DNA of 64,000 nucleotides, taken from Apoderus coryli. Taxonomy: Eukaryota > Arthropoda > Insecta > Coleoptera > Attelabidae. Below are positions 24,010 to 39,000 of this stretch, piece by piece. The notes beneath the pieces are model-generated. The model searched no databases and was not told the origin of the DNA. It saw nothing but the letters and a program-made list of their open reading frames with translations. Position numbers and translations under genes: made by a program. Positions within the stretch are counted from its first letter, which is position 1. Each line of letters opens with the position of its first letter. Location of the stretch: contig OU452210.1 in assembly GCA_911728435.2 (NCBI GenBank), positions 4,836,001 through 4,900,000 of the forward strand, read 5' to 3'.

Positions 24010-27000
24010 CTAAGACAACAAGGAAATACTGAATTAAAGAAATAATCCATAATTAACTGTGGAGTGGAGGAAATATTATTTTCTGTTTGTCATATTATGA
24101 AATATGAACCAATCCCAACTCAAACACAAGCTGTATACAAGCTTGCAACTCCGCGACTTGCAAGTATAAGTTATTAGATTGACAGCTACTCTTCTGGAGG
24201 TATACAGAAATAAATATTCGAGCCTCTAACGAGAATATTCTATATCCATATGTTAAAAATATAGAAGCGAGTGACAGGGGTTACGAGTGACAACAAAGAA
24301 CTTTAGAAATGAAAGTTATATAGTTGACATAACATAAAGCTGGGTAGTGTATTTAACTCAATATGTGCTACAAAAGTCAATTGAAAAAAGAACTGTAAAT
24401 TCCATATTTTATTTTAATTAAGGGAAAATAGCAAAACTGCAAGTCTTGACACCACAACATTATTTTTACCTGGGGCTGTTTCAGTTCTGGCTGGAGTTGA
24501 CTCAGTAGTAGTTGACTCAGTAGTAGGTGGCTGTGAAGTTGGCTGAACAGCATTACCAACCAACTGCCCAGAATCGTTAGAATGTTCAGCATCGGAAGCT
24601 TCTGGCATGGATTCTTCTTCTTCAACTGTTTCTTTGGGTTTTTCAATAACTATCTCACCCTGTTGAGGTGAGTGGACCAAGAAGAATGCTTCTACTGTTG
24701 GCTAAAAATAACATTGAAACTTTCAAATTTATTATTTCACTATCTACTAGGGAAAATTGGCGCGCCTATGAGTTGGTAATCAGCACCTCTTCTCCGTCTA
24801 TTATAGTGAATCGCCACTTATATTCGCTTTATAGCTTGCATAAAAGTGCATTTCCTTTTATGCCACATCAATAGTTTCTACCTACATTCTTTAAAAGACC
24901 TACCTGTAAAACAAGCACAGCATGATGATCCGGAGCATGTTCAAGTGCTCGTAAGCATTCGCTTAATGTGTTCCACAAATGCTGTAAACTTTTCAACTGC
25001 TGGCTTACAGCTGGTAATTTAAATGGTTCGTTGTCTGTAAATATATTTTTTAGTATTTTTGAAAGGAGTGAAATAAAATTGAAAACTTACTTCTTTTGAC
25101 TGTTTGTTTAAGAGAGTTTCTGATTTGAACTATAACCCTTAAAATTCTCAAGAAGAAAACCTGATTAGAAGCTTTTGAAGTTAGGGGTATCATTGAAGGC
25201 AACTGAAGTTCAATTGCGGTCTTAACTTTAGATGAAGCTGTAACTACAACTTGCTCATTGGTGAATCTATTAAATATAACTCCTTTTGATGTGGATGGTC
25301 CAGCATCTTCAGCTTTCTTTTTCTTTTCGCTATGCTCTAGTAAAATTAAATCGCGCAACATTGAACTTATCTGTGCTTCAACTAAATGTCCCAAATCATT
25401 AGCACTACTTAACAACAATGACAATATCTGAAAACAAATAATATTACTATATTATTCCTTAACTAAAAAGACAATTGAAAAGTTTTGATTATTGGACTGT
25501 CAATTAAGGCCTAATTGCACGCAATCGCATATTGTGTAATTTTTCTGCCTATCTAAAAAACAAAGATGAGGTATATCATTATAACTTTGCGTCGTGAATA
25601 ATTTATTTTCTAGTTCTTTATTTACAGACAATGATGCAAATCCACCGCACGTCATTGAAACCAAATATCCTATTCAGCTCGCGCATAAAGATATGCGAGT
25701 CACCGAAAAAATCGAGCTGCTGGCGGAATTGATTTGCTAAAGCCGGAACTCTAGCCATAAAACAACATGAATTGAACCATTTTTACCAGTGTTTTAGAGA
25801 ATGACCTCATGGGTTCACGCAATCTATATAGATTTTTCAAAAGTTGACAGAGTCAATCGTAATATTTGATCAGTAAACTGTTTCATGTTGGTGTCGGCGG
25901 GCGGCTGCTAAGGTGGGGCTAGAAAGTCTAGCATAAATTCTTGAAGTTCGTTTATAAGGATCTACAGCTACAGTCCCAGATAATTGAAATTGGACATTGC
26001 CTGTGAATGAATTTTTGGGATGTGACACTGCGATCAGTTTGTTACACTTAGGCCATGGTATTAACAAATTAAGAAAACCATAAACCACAATTATATATCA
26101 TTAAGAATATTATGTGTTGTTAAAATTAAATATACATACCAGAAAGCTCATGCTGATAGATGAATTAGCTAAGTTTATAAATAAGTTAGTGGTGAACTCC
26201 AACCCTTCTTCTGAACAATTTTTGTATGTTATTACATTTAATGCACACGTAAGTGCTTGAACAGTTGAATTGTTTGGCCTTTCTATTCCATCCCCACCAG
26301 GTCCAATGACAGTATTTGGTGTAGTCTTTTTCCTTTGAGGTTTAATCAGTTCGGGCATGCCAGCCGTTGTAACAGACAACAACTTCATTAAATTATCTGT
26401 AAGTTGACTGTTTGTATACACAACTGGTAGTCCTAACATACTTAATAAACGCCCAAAAACTGTATTATCTAATGTGATCGTTTCATTTGCATCACTCGAA
26501 GACGAAGATATATTTTTCAATATTGTTTTTCCTTTCTTTGCACCAGCAGAATCTAATTTAACCAGAATATCCCAAAAATCTGCTGAATTATTAACTCTTA
26601 CGGGTGTAATAACATTCTTTTCAGCATCATCTCTGATACATTTTATTGGTAATAAACACGAAGGGAAAGCTTTGGCCAAAGCGGTAAACAAATCTAAGGT
26701 ATTTCTACAAACAATTGGCGCTGCTTGTGGATGAATGTTTATAGCTGACGAACCACTTCCTTTATCGCTCTTTTTGCCAGGCACCTAGAAGTTTAATTAT
26801 AAAAATTTCTTTAAAATATCATCGTGGTGCAATAATTAAATAAATAAATGTACATATGACCAGACTAAAAACCCTAGTTTACATTTTGCGTTACTTATAT
26901 TCTACATATATTCTTTAATGCATAAGATGTTAACTTTGCCCTCTTTAGAAATGGAGAAAGTGATTTCTTATGGAAATTGTTGTTTAAGGAAAAAATATCT

Positions 27001-30000
27001 GTTACCTATACTAAACACCAGATAAACATATACTGTTAAAACCGCTATAAAAATGAAACCATATACATTTTTGAGGGGTCAAAACTCAATATACCGGTTA
27101 ATACAAGGTGTCCAGAAAGCATGGATGGTATTTGTATCTGCACTGTCCATGTAAGGGCACGGATGGCAGGGGACGCGTAAGGATGGTCTGTTGCGCTGCT
27201 CTTTGGAGATAAAGGTCGCACGCGCCCTGTTCGAACCCAACAAACGATTGAAGAAGTAAGAGTTTCAGTGCATCAAAATCTGTCTCAACCAGTTAGCAAA
27301 CGCAGTCAAGGACTTAACATTAAAAAATTCTTGTTGCACAAGATTCTGTAGCAATATTTACATCTTGGAGCATACAAAATTCAGCTCGTTCAAGAACTGA
27401 AAGTTACCGACTATCCGCTCCGACTGAATTTTGCAAATGAAATGCTTCAACGCTTCACAACGTTTGGAAACATTATGTTTAGTGACGAAGCAAAATTTCA
27501 CTTAAACGGACACGTACACAAACAGATCTGCCGCTACTGGGCCAACGAAAATCCGGGAGAGATGTTAAGGAACTTTTTGGCTCGAGTTTGAAGGTTTTAA
27601 TGTAGAAACACATGCCACACCTCCAACCAATCGCTCGCGGTTGTCTTTCAACTTTTCCCAGAAAAAGTGATCTCTCGTCGAAGAAACTGGCCTGCTAGAA
27701 GCCCCGATCTTACACCCCTTGATTATTTCTTATGGGGATACAGAAAGTGTATACAAACAAACCACGAACTCTACTGCAATTGAAGCACAAGATCCGCACC
27801 GAAATGGCCGCCATTTCCAGAGAGATGTGTAAACGAGTAGCGCTGTTTTCGGTTTGAGGAGTGCCAACAGCACGACGATCGACATTTGGAAAATATATAA
27901 TCTTTACCACTTAATTTTCCAAAACTTTACCTAGATATTGTCCCAGAAATAAAAAAATTGCCTTGGCCAAAAAATCTAACATAACCTGCAATTTCACTCA
28001 TGTAAACACTGTGTATATACAGGGTGGCCCATTAGTATGTGGGCGGAAGATATCTCAATATCTATAAGCGATAGACAAAAAATCCTTTACAAAACTTTTA
28101 GGCGCTGAAGAGATGTACAAACTCAAAAATGTTTTCAATTATACAAGGTAGTTCACAAACGCACAGCAGACCAAACTTGCTTTTTCTTAATGCGACACCC
28201 TGTATATTTTTTTAACCTAAATAAATGCCGCTCACTAATGGGCCAACCTGTATATGTATATTCCCGGGATATAGATTTAAAGCAATGACTCAAATTGCGA
28301 AAACTTTAGTTAAATTACTATATTCACCATAAATATGAAAGAAAGTAATTACCTTAGTGACCATAAATACATTAGCTGTGCAACCTAATGCAGCATCCAT
28401 CCGGATTTTAAGCCAATTGCCGCCTGATTGAAGATGTTTAGTATCGGTTAATAATTTACTAATATATGGCCCTGGTCGAGGCTTCTTCGTCGGTTTAAAC
28501 AAATATTCTGGTTTTGAGTGTACACTTTTATCAATTATAGCTAACAGAGCATTAATAATCCATTCTCGGGTTGGAGCGTGATAGCAGAGATTTCTAATTA
28601 CGCGATGTAATCTCAATTTGTTTAAATGTGGGTCATCGGTAAATAATAAGACCAATAGACAAGCAATTCCTTCATGATCCAACAACTGTTTACCACGTAT
28701 TTTCATTTGATTGGTTGTATGAACTGAATTATTTATAAAATCTCTACTCCATTGACTCCAACTTCTTTGGAATGGGCTTGGTCTTATAGAACCTCCTCGA
28801 CTATGACCAATAATCGTGGGGAGATTCGTGTGTAAAAATCTGTCTTGCACCATTTGCCGATTTCGGGCATACCAATCACGGCGTAAATTTTGAGCTTCAG
28901 CTGCCAAGTCTGGTGGTAATGCTGACATCTGAGAATCTTCCATATCAGACAAGATCTAAAGACCAATAAAAAATATACATATAATCAAACAAATACAGTC
29001 AATGTCATTCTGTGTAATACTCAACCAAATACATATGAAAACGCTATCTACACTGTCCCTGATAATATTCGCTACATATGAGAACATTTTATATTTTTGG
29101 TATTTGAACAAAAACAACTTTTGAAATCGTTTTTGCACCTGATTTTTTTACAGCCATCGGGAATCCAATATGGCGGCAAATTTCAAAATAAAATTTTAAG
29201 TGACCAAAAATAGGGGTAGGAAACAAGTTTTTATAAATGTTCATAAGAAAAAACTGTTTAGAATGTGATTTTACAGCTTAATTTCAAAAAGATTTATATT
29301 TTGTTCTATTTTATATAATTTTCAACATTTTCATGAAATTGGTTCATTTTATCACAAAAAAAAAAAATATTCGACACTTTTTTCCTATTCAATTTTTGAT
29401 AACTCGTAACCCCACTGTGGCTCATTTTATTCTCATATTTGCCGCCATCTTGTATTTCTGCTGTCATAATTCAAAACAAATCTTTGGGTTATGAGACACG
29501 CACAAACGATTCCAAAAGTTATTTCGTTTGAGCCAATAATAAACAAAAATCGCATATGTAGAGAATATGAGGGACACCTACAGAGCTTTGTTGGGGGCAT
29601 AATCTAAAAATTACTCATCAAATAAATATTTTAACGCTAAAAAAATTATATATATTATATATACAGGGTGGTCATGAATTAATGGGAATTTTTTTGAACT
29701 TCAGAAGTCTATGACTCAATAAATATATTTTCTAAAAAATATTGGAATTTAAAAATCAATCTCGGAATACCGCTTCCATCTGTTAGAATTAAGTTGTCCT
29801 ACTAAAAATGCTGGGTATTAATATTTTTGATACATTAGGAGTACAAAAATAATTCTGAAGGTGTTGCTGAGCAAATAAATGAATTAAGTTAACGTTATAT
29901 TCGGCTTGATGTGATAAGTGAAATCCTGCAACAAAATAAAGGTGTTTTAACCCCCATAAGCTTGTTTTTGTAAGAAACGCTCAACGGATTTCGTTCATTT

Positions 30001-33000
30001 TACTAACCCCGACTACACATTAGGTATTTATATTCGTCAGAAATTTATATCTTAGTCTAAATTATCAAATCATATTTGTTTAAAAAATAATACAATAGTG
30101 TGATATTAGATGGAAAAATAACATACCATTGTCCTTAACGAAGGATGTAATGTTTGGAAAAACGCTTGAGCATCAACTGGTTCATTTGGTGGTGCTCGAG
30201 CTGCAGCTTGTCTCTGTTGTTCCAGCCTTTGTTGTGTTAAAACTTCTTCTTGAAGTGCTGGTGGCAATGCCGCTAAGAATTCTGGACTAACTTCATTTGA
30301 CGAACTACTCTCCTCTGGTGGTTCAGTATTAGCTATTTCTGCAGCTCGGGCTACAATACGTTGTTGTAAACATAAAACTCTATGCTGTTCTAATACTTCT
30401 CGCCGTATTTCTGGAGGTAAAGCCTCAAGGAAAGATGGATCAACACCTTATAAACAATATGATTCATGTCACAATCAAGCAATTTTATTATTTATTATTT
30501 TTCAACTATGCTTAATATAAATATGACAATTTAATTTAGATAAACATTTTATATAAGATTTAATAAAAACGCATCTTGCCAGGATTTAATGTAATGCAAC
30601 TATATGCCTAACCGCTTTGGCAATATTTTACATCTTGTTTTGTTGAATATAGGTTAATTCAATTCAAATAATCAAGTATAATTTTAGAAAAACTTATTAT
30701 CCGCGATCATACTGAAAATAGCTATAAATACTATTTACTGTCCCAAATTAGTTGAGTTATAAAATGTATATTGATCTGTAAAGGGATTTATTCTGTTTGG
30801 CTATAAATCCTAGTATTAACATAAAATTTCAAGGCTACAAACATGTAATCTACCTTCTGGAACTTCGTCATCATCAGCGACAGTACTGGGTCCAGGGGCA
30901 GCAGCGGGTGTAGCAGCTGTAGAAGGTGTAACTGCGGTTGAAACAGATGAATTGGCAGCTGCAATTTCAGGCGGTGCTGGAACTAGGGTTGTCTCTGCAG
31001 TAGGTGTTGCTTCGTCAGCAACTAAAATTAAATAATATCAATAATACAAAAAGAAAAATTAACATACAGTTTGGTATTTGGACTAAAATACATTTTAAGG
31101 CACATACGCAGATTTTTTTAGCCATCTATCTATATAAAGAAATTCCACAGAACTTACCAACGTAATGCTTTAGAAATATAATAAAATATACGAGATGCGA
31201 CTATAAAATAATGCGAATAATGCTTTAACACAAGAAGTACCCATGTATCAAACTCATCGAACAAGTCAGTAATATGGTTCAATCAAATTGCAATTTTCGT
31301 ACGAAAGTTTTAATCTTGGCTTTTTATTTTAATCCGTTCTAAAACTGCAGAAAATGAATTTGTGCCGATTAATCAATTAATAAATAAAGCATTAATGATA
31401 GTAAACACAATTAAAACCTAGCTAATTTTTAATAACGTGTGTTAAATGTTTTTTAAAACTCACCTATAGTGCTTTCGTTGGGATTATTAGGTGGTGGGGT
31501 TGAGCAATGAGTTGGATCGAAATCTTGAAATGCGTCACGTTCTATGCGATTCAGAATTGATACAATGGACTCCTGTTGCGGAACATTGTTTTCATAATTC
31601 ACTGGTGAATAATTTGAATCTGTCGATGCTACTGGACTAATAGTGCGATCTAATATTGACTGTAGTGAACTTGTTGCTCCTGAATTTTCATAATTTGGGG
31701 ATGAGAAATTGGGCTCACGATTGCTTTCGTGTATTTGTGTAGGATATATCAGATTTTGTAGTGACATTTCAAATGTGTTTGAGGAAGAGTCACTATCTGA
31801 TCTTGGTTCCGATTCTGCTCTGCTATTGGCGTCTTCAACTGTTTCTGTGGTCGAATTTGTTTGAACTGCCGCATTTTGGGTCTGTTCTTGGTCGGACTGT
31901 GATCTGAATCTACCAATTCGGATAATATCCATTCCAGTCAATATCACCTCATTTTGCACATTATCTGAACGATCATTGGAATTCGAATCATTCGTCGACG
32001 TCGTTGTATTACCAGAGGAATTTGCCAATGGCACCCCATCAATATCTTCTTCTGATATTACTAAAAGAATATTTGACATAAATAAAAAATATTATAGATA
32101 GACCGAAATAAAAATAAATATTATGTTCTACTTTTACATGTAATTTCTGTTTTTAATTTACCGGCCCAGGGAAAGTATTGTGAATGCACTAAAAAAAAAA
32201 AAAAATTGAGATAAAGATGGATATTACCATTTTGAAGTCCCCTGAGACGACTAGACCATTTCTTTATGGAAGTCTGACTGTCTGTATCCATTCCTCCATG
32301 ATAGCGCTTAAACGCTTCAGCCAATTGAGCTAAATTTTGGTATATGAGTTTGTGGGATCGTAGGATTAGTTTTTGGTTAAAATAGCTTTAACCCTGTGAT
32401 AGGCGTGCACACAATCCCCAAATTCTTAAATAGCAGTAGGGGTGGTACATCATTTGAAAGGACTTTTTATGCTCTTTACAGCAATAACTTACTTTTGAAA
32501 TTTACCTCCATAGTTCTCGAGAACATTGCGTTTAAATGAAGATTTATTACTCTCTACCTATACTATATACGGACAGGGTACAGTCTATTATTGATAAACA
32601 TATATTATTGTATTTTACACTTATATATATTTGTTTACTTATAATAAAGAACCCAAAATCTAATTGTCCTGTTCATGTCTTCATATAACGCATTTTATTT
32701 TTATAGCGTGCGACGATTCAAGCAAGTGCAAAAGGAGAGAGTCAGCAATTCTCTTTTTCAGTTAATACGAAATGGACTGGGCGTTAAAATATAAAAGTAC
32801 AAATTTACTACAATTTTCTATATTAATTTTTCACTATTTACCTTCATTTCTTCGCCTATTGAGAGTATTTTCAAAACCAATTGGGTGTTGAACATTGGAA
32901 TATTGATACATTATTGTTCCACTATTAATGTCTGTGCTGGGTTGAATCTCTTCAGCGTTATTATCCCCCAATTGAAATTCTTGATCAACAAGATCCAGCA

Positions 33001-36000
33001 CATCAATAGTTGGTTTCTGGCTTCGTTTTTTGTTTCTTTCTTCTTCTTCCTTTGATCGTTTAGTTTTTAACTCTTCGTTACGATGTTTAATTAACTTTGG
33101 AACCAGTTTATTACAAATCCATGCAGTGCAATCGTATACAGATTCTACGTCCACTAATTTTGACTCAATATTCCACCAATGAAGAGTCGGGGGTATATGA
33201 TTCAAGGTAGCAGCTAAACTTGGTCCAAAGAGATATCCAGATTGATCAACGAAGTCAATTTGCTCTTCATTTGATGGTATTAAACCGAAATTATCCATAA
33301 CAACTACCCGAGCCGATTCCCGACCAAGATCCGCTTGACTACTAAGAGCATTATTAGCAGCTATAACATTGGCCATTACATGATCGTGCGGTCCTAATAG
33401 CCGCTGAAGAATCACAGGAGGGTTTGGATTTCTTGGAGTAAATAAATATTGGAATCGACGTGCACGACTGGCTCTATTTCTAGTCACGGTACTTTGGTTA
33501 GTTTCGCTGCTACTTCGAGACATTAGTAATGGATGTACAATATCTGGAAAAGCAGAAGAGATTCACATGAACTTATATAATTCTTAAAGTATGCATTTTG
33601 AATGTATTTCCGTTAATCATCCCACGTAGAACTCGTCCAAGGCTAGTTGGCACACGTAAAATATGATATCGAGGTAGAATCGAACAGCATGCATTGACAG
33701 GTTTTGCAAAATTGCTGAGGAAAGCTAGAATCTTTGTAAGATGTCAATTCAGGGCAACCAGCTTCCTTGGATAACTACTACTTGGCATATTGATGTAAGT
33801 AAATACATTCAACACGTAAGTTAAAACGGAAATAGGCTTCATAAACGGACATTTATTTAAAAACTACGATATTCCAAGCATTTCTAATTGTCTTTACGTT
33901 TTTTCACAAAAATGTAATCAGTTCTTGTATTTTTATTTCGAGTTATAAAAAAATATTTTTCAATTTTGAAACAAACTGGCCATGAAAAGTTAATGGATAA
34001 GTCACACACTTCACTTATATCAGTGTCATCGCTAAAAAATGTGAAAATGTAAACATGATGTATTATTCAATATTTAGAAGAAATTGAATTACGTACTCCC
34101 TATAAAGTTAGTCCTGGTTTTGGACGGAAATGTATGTATATGTTGTAAAAAACTCATTAAATATTTGATTTGAATTTAACATGCTAAGTTTTTACGGGTA
34201 AAAACGATTTTACGTGTTTACGGATTAAAAATCATGAAAATTTCATTGAGTTTGAAATATTTTTGTCTAATATACAAAAACATACTTCCATCTGGACCTG
34301 AGTGATCGTTGTCCAAATAAGAAATATTCCCACCATTTTCCGTAAAGCGAATGTTCGGCAACTGAGCTACATTATCACCTTCATAATGAATCATAAGAAC
34401 GTCCTCATCCCGTTCATTCGTTGCAATTCTATACAACCCCGCTGGTTCTTCTAAAAGTTCAGATCCTGCCAATTAAAATATTATTTTTATGTCTTCAAAT
34501 AACTATATTTAAATAAAACCTACCGCGGCCTCTTCTTTCAGTCTCATTATTTTCGTCATCATCGTAATTATTTTCATCTTCTGTCATATCGTCATCGTCA
34601 CCTTCATTATCATCGTTACCTTCATCTTCCGCTTGATCAGAAGGATTTGAATCTGACTCGCCCGAATCAGTACTCATTAATTCTTCCTAGAAATATATTG
34701 TTTTTTACGTGCTAAGAGTCATACATGTCAATTAACTTGTTTGATTTGTGGGTGACAGCTACAAAGTCAAAATTAGGAAAAAATGTGAAATAAATGGCAA
34801 ATTAATGTAGAGGGTAGCAAATTTCGATGTGTTGAATTTAAAAACTGCAGTATGCTAGAGCTCGAGAATGGGTCTACAGTTCTTTTTTGGATAAACATAA
34901 ATGTGAAAACAGATCGTAGCCTATCTTGATGCGTTTACGATCTCCAGGGCGACTCACAATTTAATTAATTTTAATTTGATGTATTGCCTTATTACTGAAT
35001 ATATAAAAAAAAAACGAAAGAACCTGTTTCACACTTTTCTAAGTGGAATAATATATTGCCGTTACTAATTTTTTATCTCCGGTTACCAAAAATGAGATAG
35101 GACTCGAAGTTTTATTTTTTGTAACGGAACACACTGTATATTATTAGCTTAATGCATTGCATTTATTTTTGGATATGGGAAATCTTCCAAACCTTTACAA
35201 AACTTTGGCTTGAAATTTATTAGATTTTATCTTAGAAGGCGTATGTCTGTTTGTTACCTTCACATTACTTCCCGAATACTAATATTATTTGCGATTTCAA
35301 AGGATTTAGTGAGTTTGGACAGATTATTATTTATTTGAATATTACCTTGTCCATACTCCAAATACACGTGATTGATTTTTTAAAATTTTTATTTTTACAT
35401 GTCAAGTTCAAAATTTGCTCCAAATCTAGTAATCATGTATAAAGACACACTAAACAACAAAAAACAATAACTTCTCCATAATATAAGCAATATGTGTACA
35501 GGGCATGGTATAGAGCTAAAAGTCAAATCAAAATCTCTTACCGTTGCATCACGTTCTGGATCATCAAATTCAAGGTTTCCATCTCTATCTATCGTAAGTC
35601 GATGATTTCGTCTTGATGAATCAAGCGTGGGATTTGTTTCGTTTCTGCTTTCCAAAATATGTTCCATCATTTCTTCTAGAACGTTATCAGTTTCACCTGC
35701 ATCCACAATATTGTTTTCTAAACTAGAAGCAACGGCTGATATATCGTGTTCAGTATTTTCTGCATCTTCGATATCTTCACCCTGCGCATTGGTAGCTTCA
35801 GTGGAAGTGCCACTTTGTGCCCCAGCTGCTTCTTCAGTTATTGGTTGATTTTTACGAATTTTATTTTGTGAGTTCCCTGTACTTGGTTGATTTATGGTTC
35901 TTGAAAGAGATTCTAATGGCTTTAAAGCAGCATTTGCTGTAAACGATGTATTTGGAGAAGACAAATCCAAAAAATGCACAATCTTGGCAATATCATTAAA

Positions 36001-39000
36001 TAAACCTCGCCGAATCATTAGTTTAACAATGTTGTTAATACTGCCGCAGGATACTTTTGAATTTGTAGATATCGGACAATTGTCTATCATTGTTGATATG
36101 ATACCACAAATATGCTGTATTTGAGTGTGTTTTTCAACAGACTCGGGGAGCATTAATGCTCGAGTTAATGCTGTTTTAACCTCTGTCACTAGAGTTACTT
36201 GAGCTTCAGGTGCATGATTAGCGGAAGCTAGAGCTGCGATAAGCATTCTACACATTGTTGAACAATCTGAGTCGGAGATGTTTTCAGTTTCTGGTAAAAT
36301 CTTATCAAATATAAATGCTAACGCTAATGTATCTTCTTTAATCAAATCGGAACAGCCAGCTTTGTAAGTGTATTCGGTAATAAGTTTTGCCACTGGACCA
36401 TAAGATATAACAGCATCAGCCAGTATTTTTAAAATAACGGATTTAGCTAACATGGGCTTCTTTCCAGTTTCTTCTTCTTTTGATTCCGATTCTACTCCAG
36501 ATGTAAGTGCAGGTGTATAAAATGTAGATGTGGATCCCGCTTCTGTGGGAGTTTTGTTCGTAGTTTTTTTCGAATCTCCATTTGTAACTTGAGGATCATT
36601 GTTAACTTTTTCATCCTTGGTTACTTCTTTTTCAATTAGTGGTTTCAATAGAGCATCTAACAAGTCACTAACAACTTGGATAGAAACAGGATCCTCGAGG
36701 GGCGGGGCTTTCGTTCTAGTAGGCGATTCTACCCTTAATGGAATAGCAATATCAACTGACTCAGTTTTACTTGCGTGTAGATCAACTCTAAGGATATTGT
36801 TGGCGACTTCAAAAAATGTTTGAGGATCACGAGTTATAGCACCAGCTACTTGACGAGCTAAATATACTAAATCTCTGTAAGGTGGCGGAATGGTAGCTAG
36901 AGCTCTACACCTAATAACTTTTTCTATCGCATAACTCAAGGTGGATGGCTCCTCTAATGAATGCCTTATTAAAACAGTAGCTATCAATCCAAAACCTTGA
37001 AAGTCACCAACATGTTTCATTTTTAAGAGACATTTCACACCGCCTGCGTTAACAAATTCTTTGGCTATTTCCCAATCCCTCGTAAATCGAACACATATTT
37101 GTAATATCGATTGAAGTAAGTCTCTGTCTAAGTTAAATTGTAATAAACCAACACAAGTCTTTACAATTTCTTTGATTTGGTTTTGCGACAAATTTTGTAC
37201 TGGGTCACATCTAGATCGTTCTTTCGCCGTTAAGTCAGCTAACAGAGGATCTACGGGAGGTGGTATATTGAAATCGGCACAACTAGGATGTGTTAAAGAT
37301 AGTAATGTCATTGAAATAGGGCGATTATTACCAGTTTCATCATTCATTTGCAGCATATTTGGAAAACTTATAGTATATCTTTTACGACCACACGTGACTC
37401 TAATACTTTGCTCACCGCTCCAGTATGCATCGTTAATAATTTTGTTATTAGTGGTAGAATAATACGCCCATTTGCCAGTGACTAGATCGTACCATCTCCA
37501 GTAACGGTTTGTGTTAATATGCATTTGGTATTTACGATCTGTACACGTTGCAACTTTAGAAAAAGCGTCTATAAGCAACATAGTTGGTGCTAACCACTTA
37601 GGAGTTGTCACGGATTTATTTGTCGATGCTGATAATTTTGTTATTAAAGATTCGTAGACATTAACTAATTTAATAAGACAGCTTAGAACTCCTGTCCCAA
37701 AAACGGCGTATGCACAAGGGATTTTCATTTCGTAATATGAAGAAACTTCAAAAAATAGTATAAATAAATGAGTAAAATGTTCCAGATGTTTAGCAAGATC
37801 ATCTTCATTTAATTCATTTAATTTATTCAGTGTGCTGGGTGAAGTTTCACAGCCCTCGAGACAAGTGAGCATATGCGATGCATTTTCCATTATATGGTTT
37901 ACTAAAATATTAAGTAAATTATCTCGGAAATTATATCCATTTCTTTTCATAATTGTAACTAACAGTTCGCACGCTTTATGCACTAATTCCGGCATTTTAT
38001 TTAAAATTTTCAAACACATTACTAAGGCATGTTCGGTAAATTCGTCTAAAAGTTGATTCAGTTCTTCCTGCACTTTTGGTGAAGAGTCTGAAGTACCCAA
38101 AGACATAGCAATGGCTTGGAAAACTTGATCTTCCTCTCCTTCGGCTTCCATTGAAGATGACGACGCTCGATTATGCGGCGGATTCGTTAATAGGTAGTCG
38201 GTGGCTTGTTCGACAGTACTCGAATGAAGCAAAGCTTCTAAAGCATGTTCCCGAGAAAATCCCATATCCATAAGTTGTCTAAGGTTATCTTCAGCTTCAC
38301 GAAATATATTACTTGAATTACCTCCCGTTATTTCAGACCGTGTTTCCTCTAATTTAAGTTTCTCTTTTATAATTTTTTCGCCCCGGTAGATATGTCGAAG
38401 TATTGTTAAAATAGTTTCCGTGATTCTTGAACCATAAGAGGTTATTGGAGTATTTTTCCATAAGCGTTCAATGCTATCAAATGCCAATCTATGAAGTTGA
38501 ATCAAATATGTTAGTGGATAAAAATTGTACACAGTGTTTGGTCTGTTCGATATCACATGGGGAGATTCCAAAATTGCTTTAGGATTCACCATTTTTTCGA
38601 GCAATGTTAACCATGCATCCAAGAAACCCAATGAGCCTAAAATATGAAATGTTATATTATAATAAAATATAAGCTCAACTACCTACATCCGACAATAACA
38701 TAACCGCAACAAATTGAATTTTAAAATATCATAAAATAAATACCTTCTGGTAAACTTGACACATCAGTTCCTTCTTCACCATTTAATGCCCAGCGGAAAG
38801 TTTTGAAAAATATAGCCTGTCCACCCATACTAACGAATTTCTTCAACATAAGATAATACGGATATCTTCTTTCGTCAAAAAGCATTGGACTAGTAAATCC
38901 TACACTACAAATGAGGAATGTCAATCGACACTTTGGAGTTGGACAAGGCGGAAGACTATCGCAGTCTAAGCCTTTTGCCAAAAGCACATTCAACGCTCTT

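Noticed and set aside
26474..26734. 86-codon plus-strand ORF
   Set aside because: Antisense shadow of HUWE1 exon 20.
35627..38056. Several plus-strand ORFs of 70-96 codons
   Set aside because: They are antisense shadows of the large HUWE1 exon 11.
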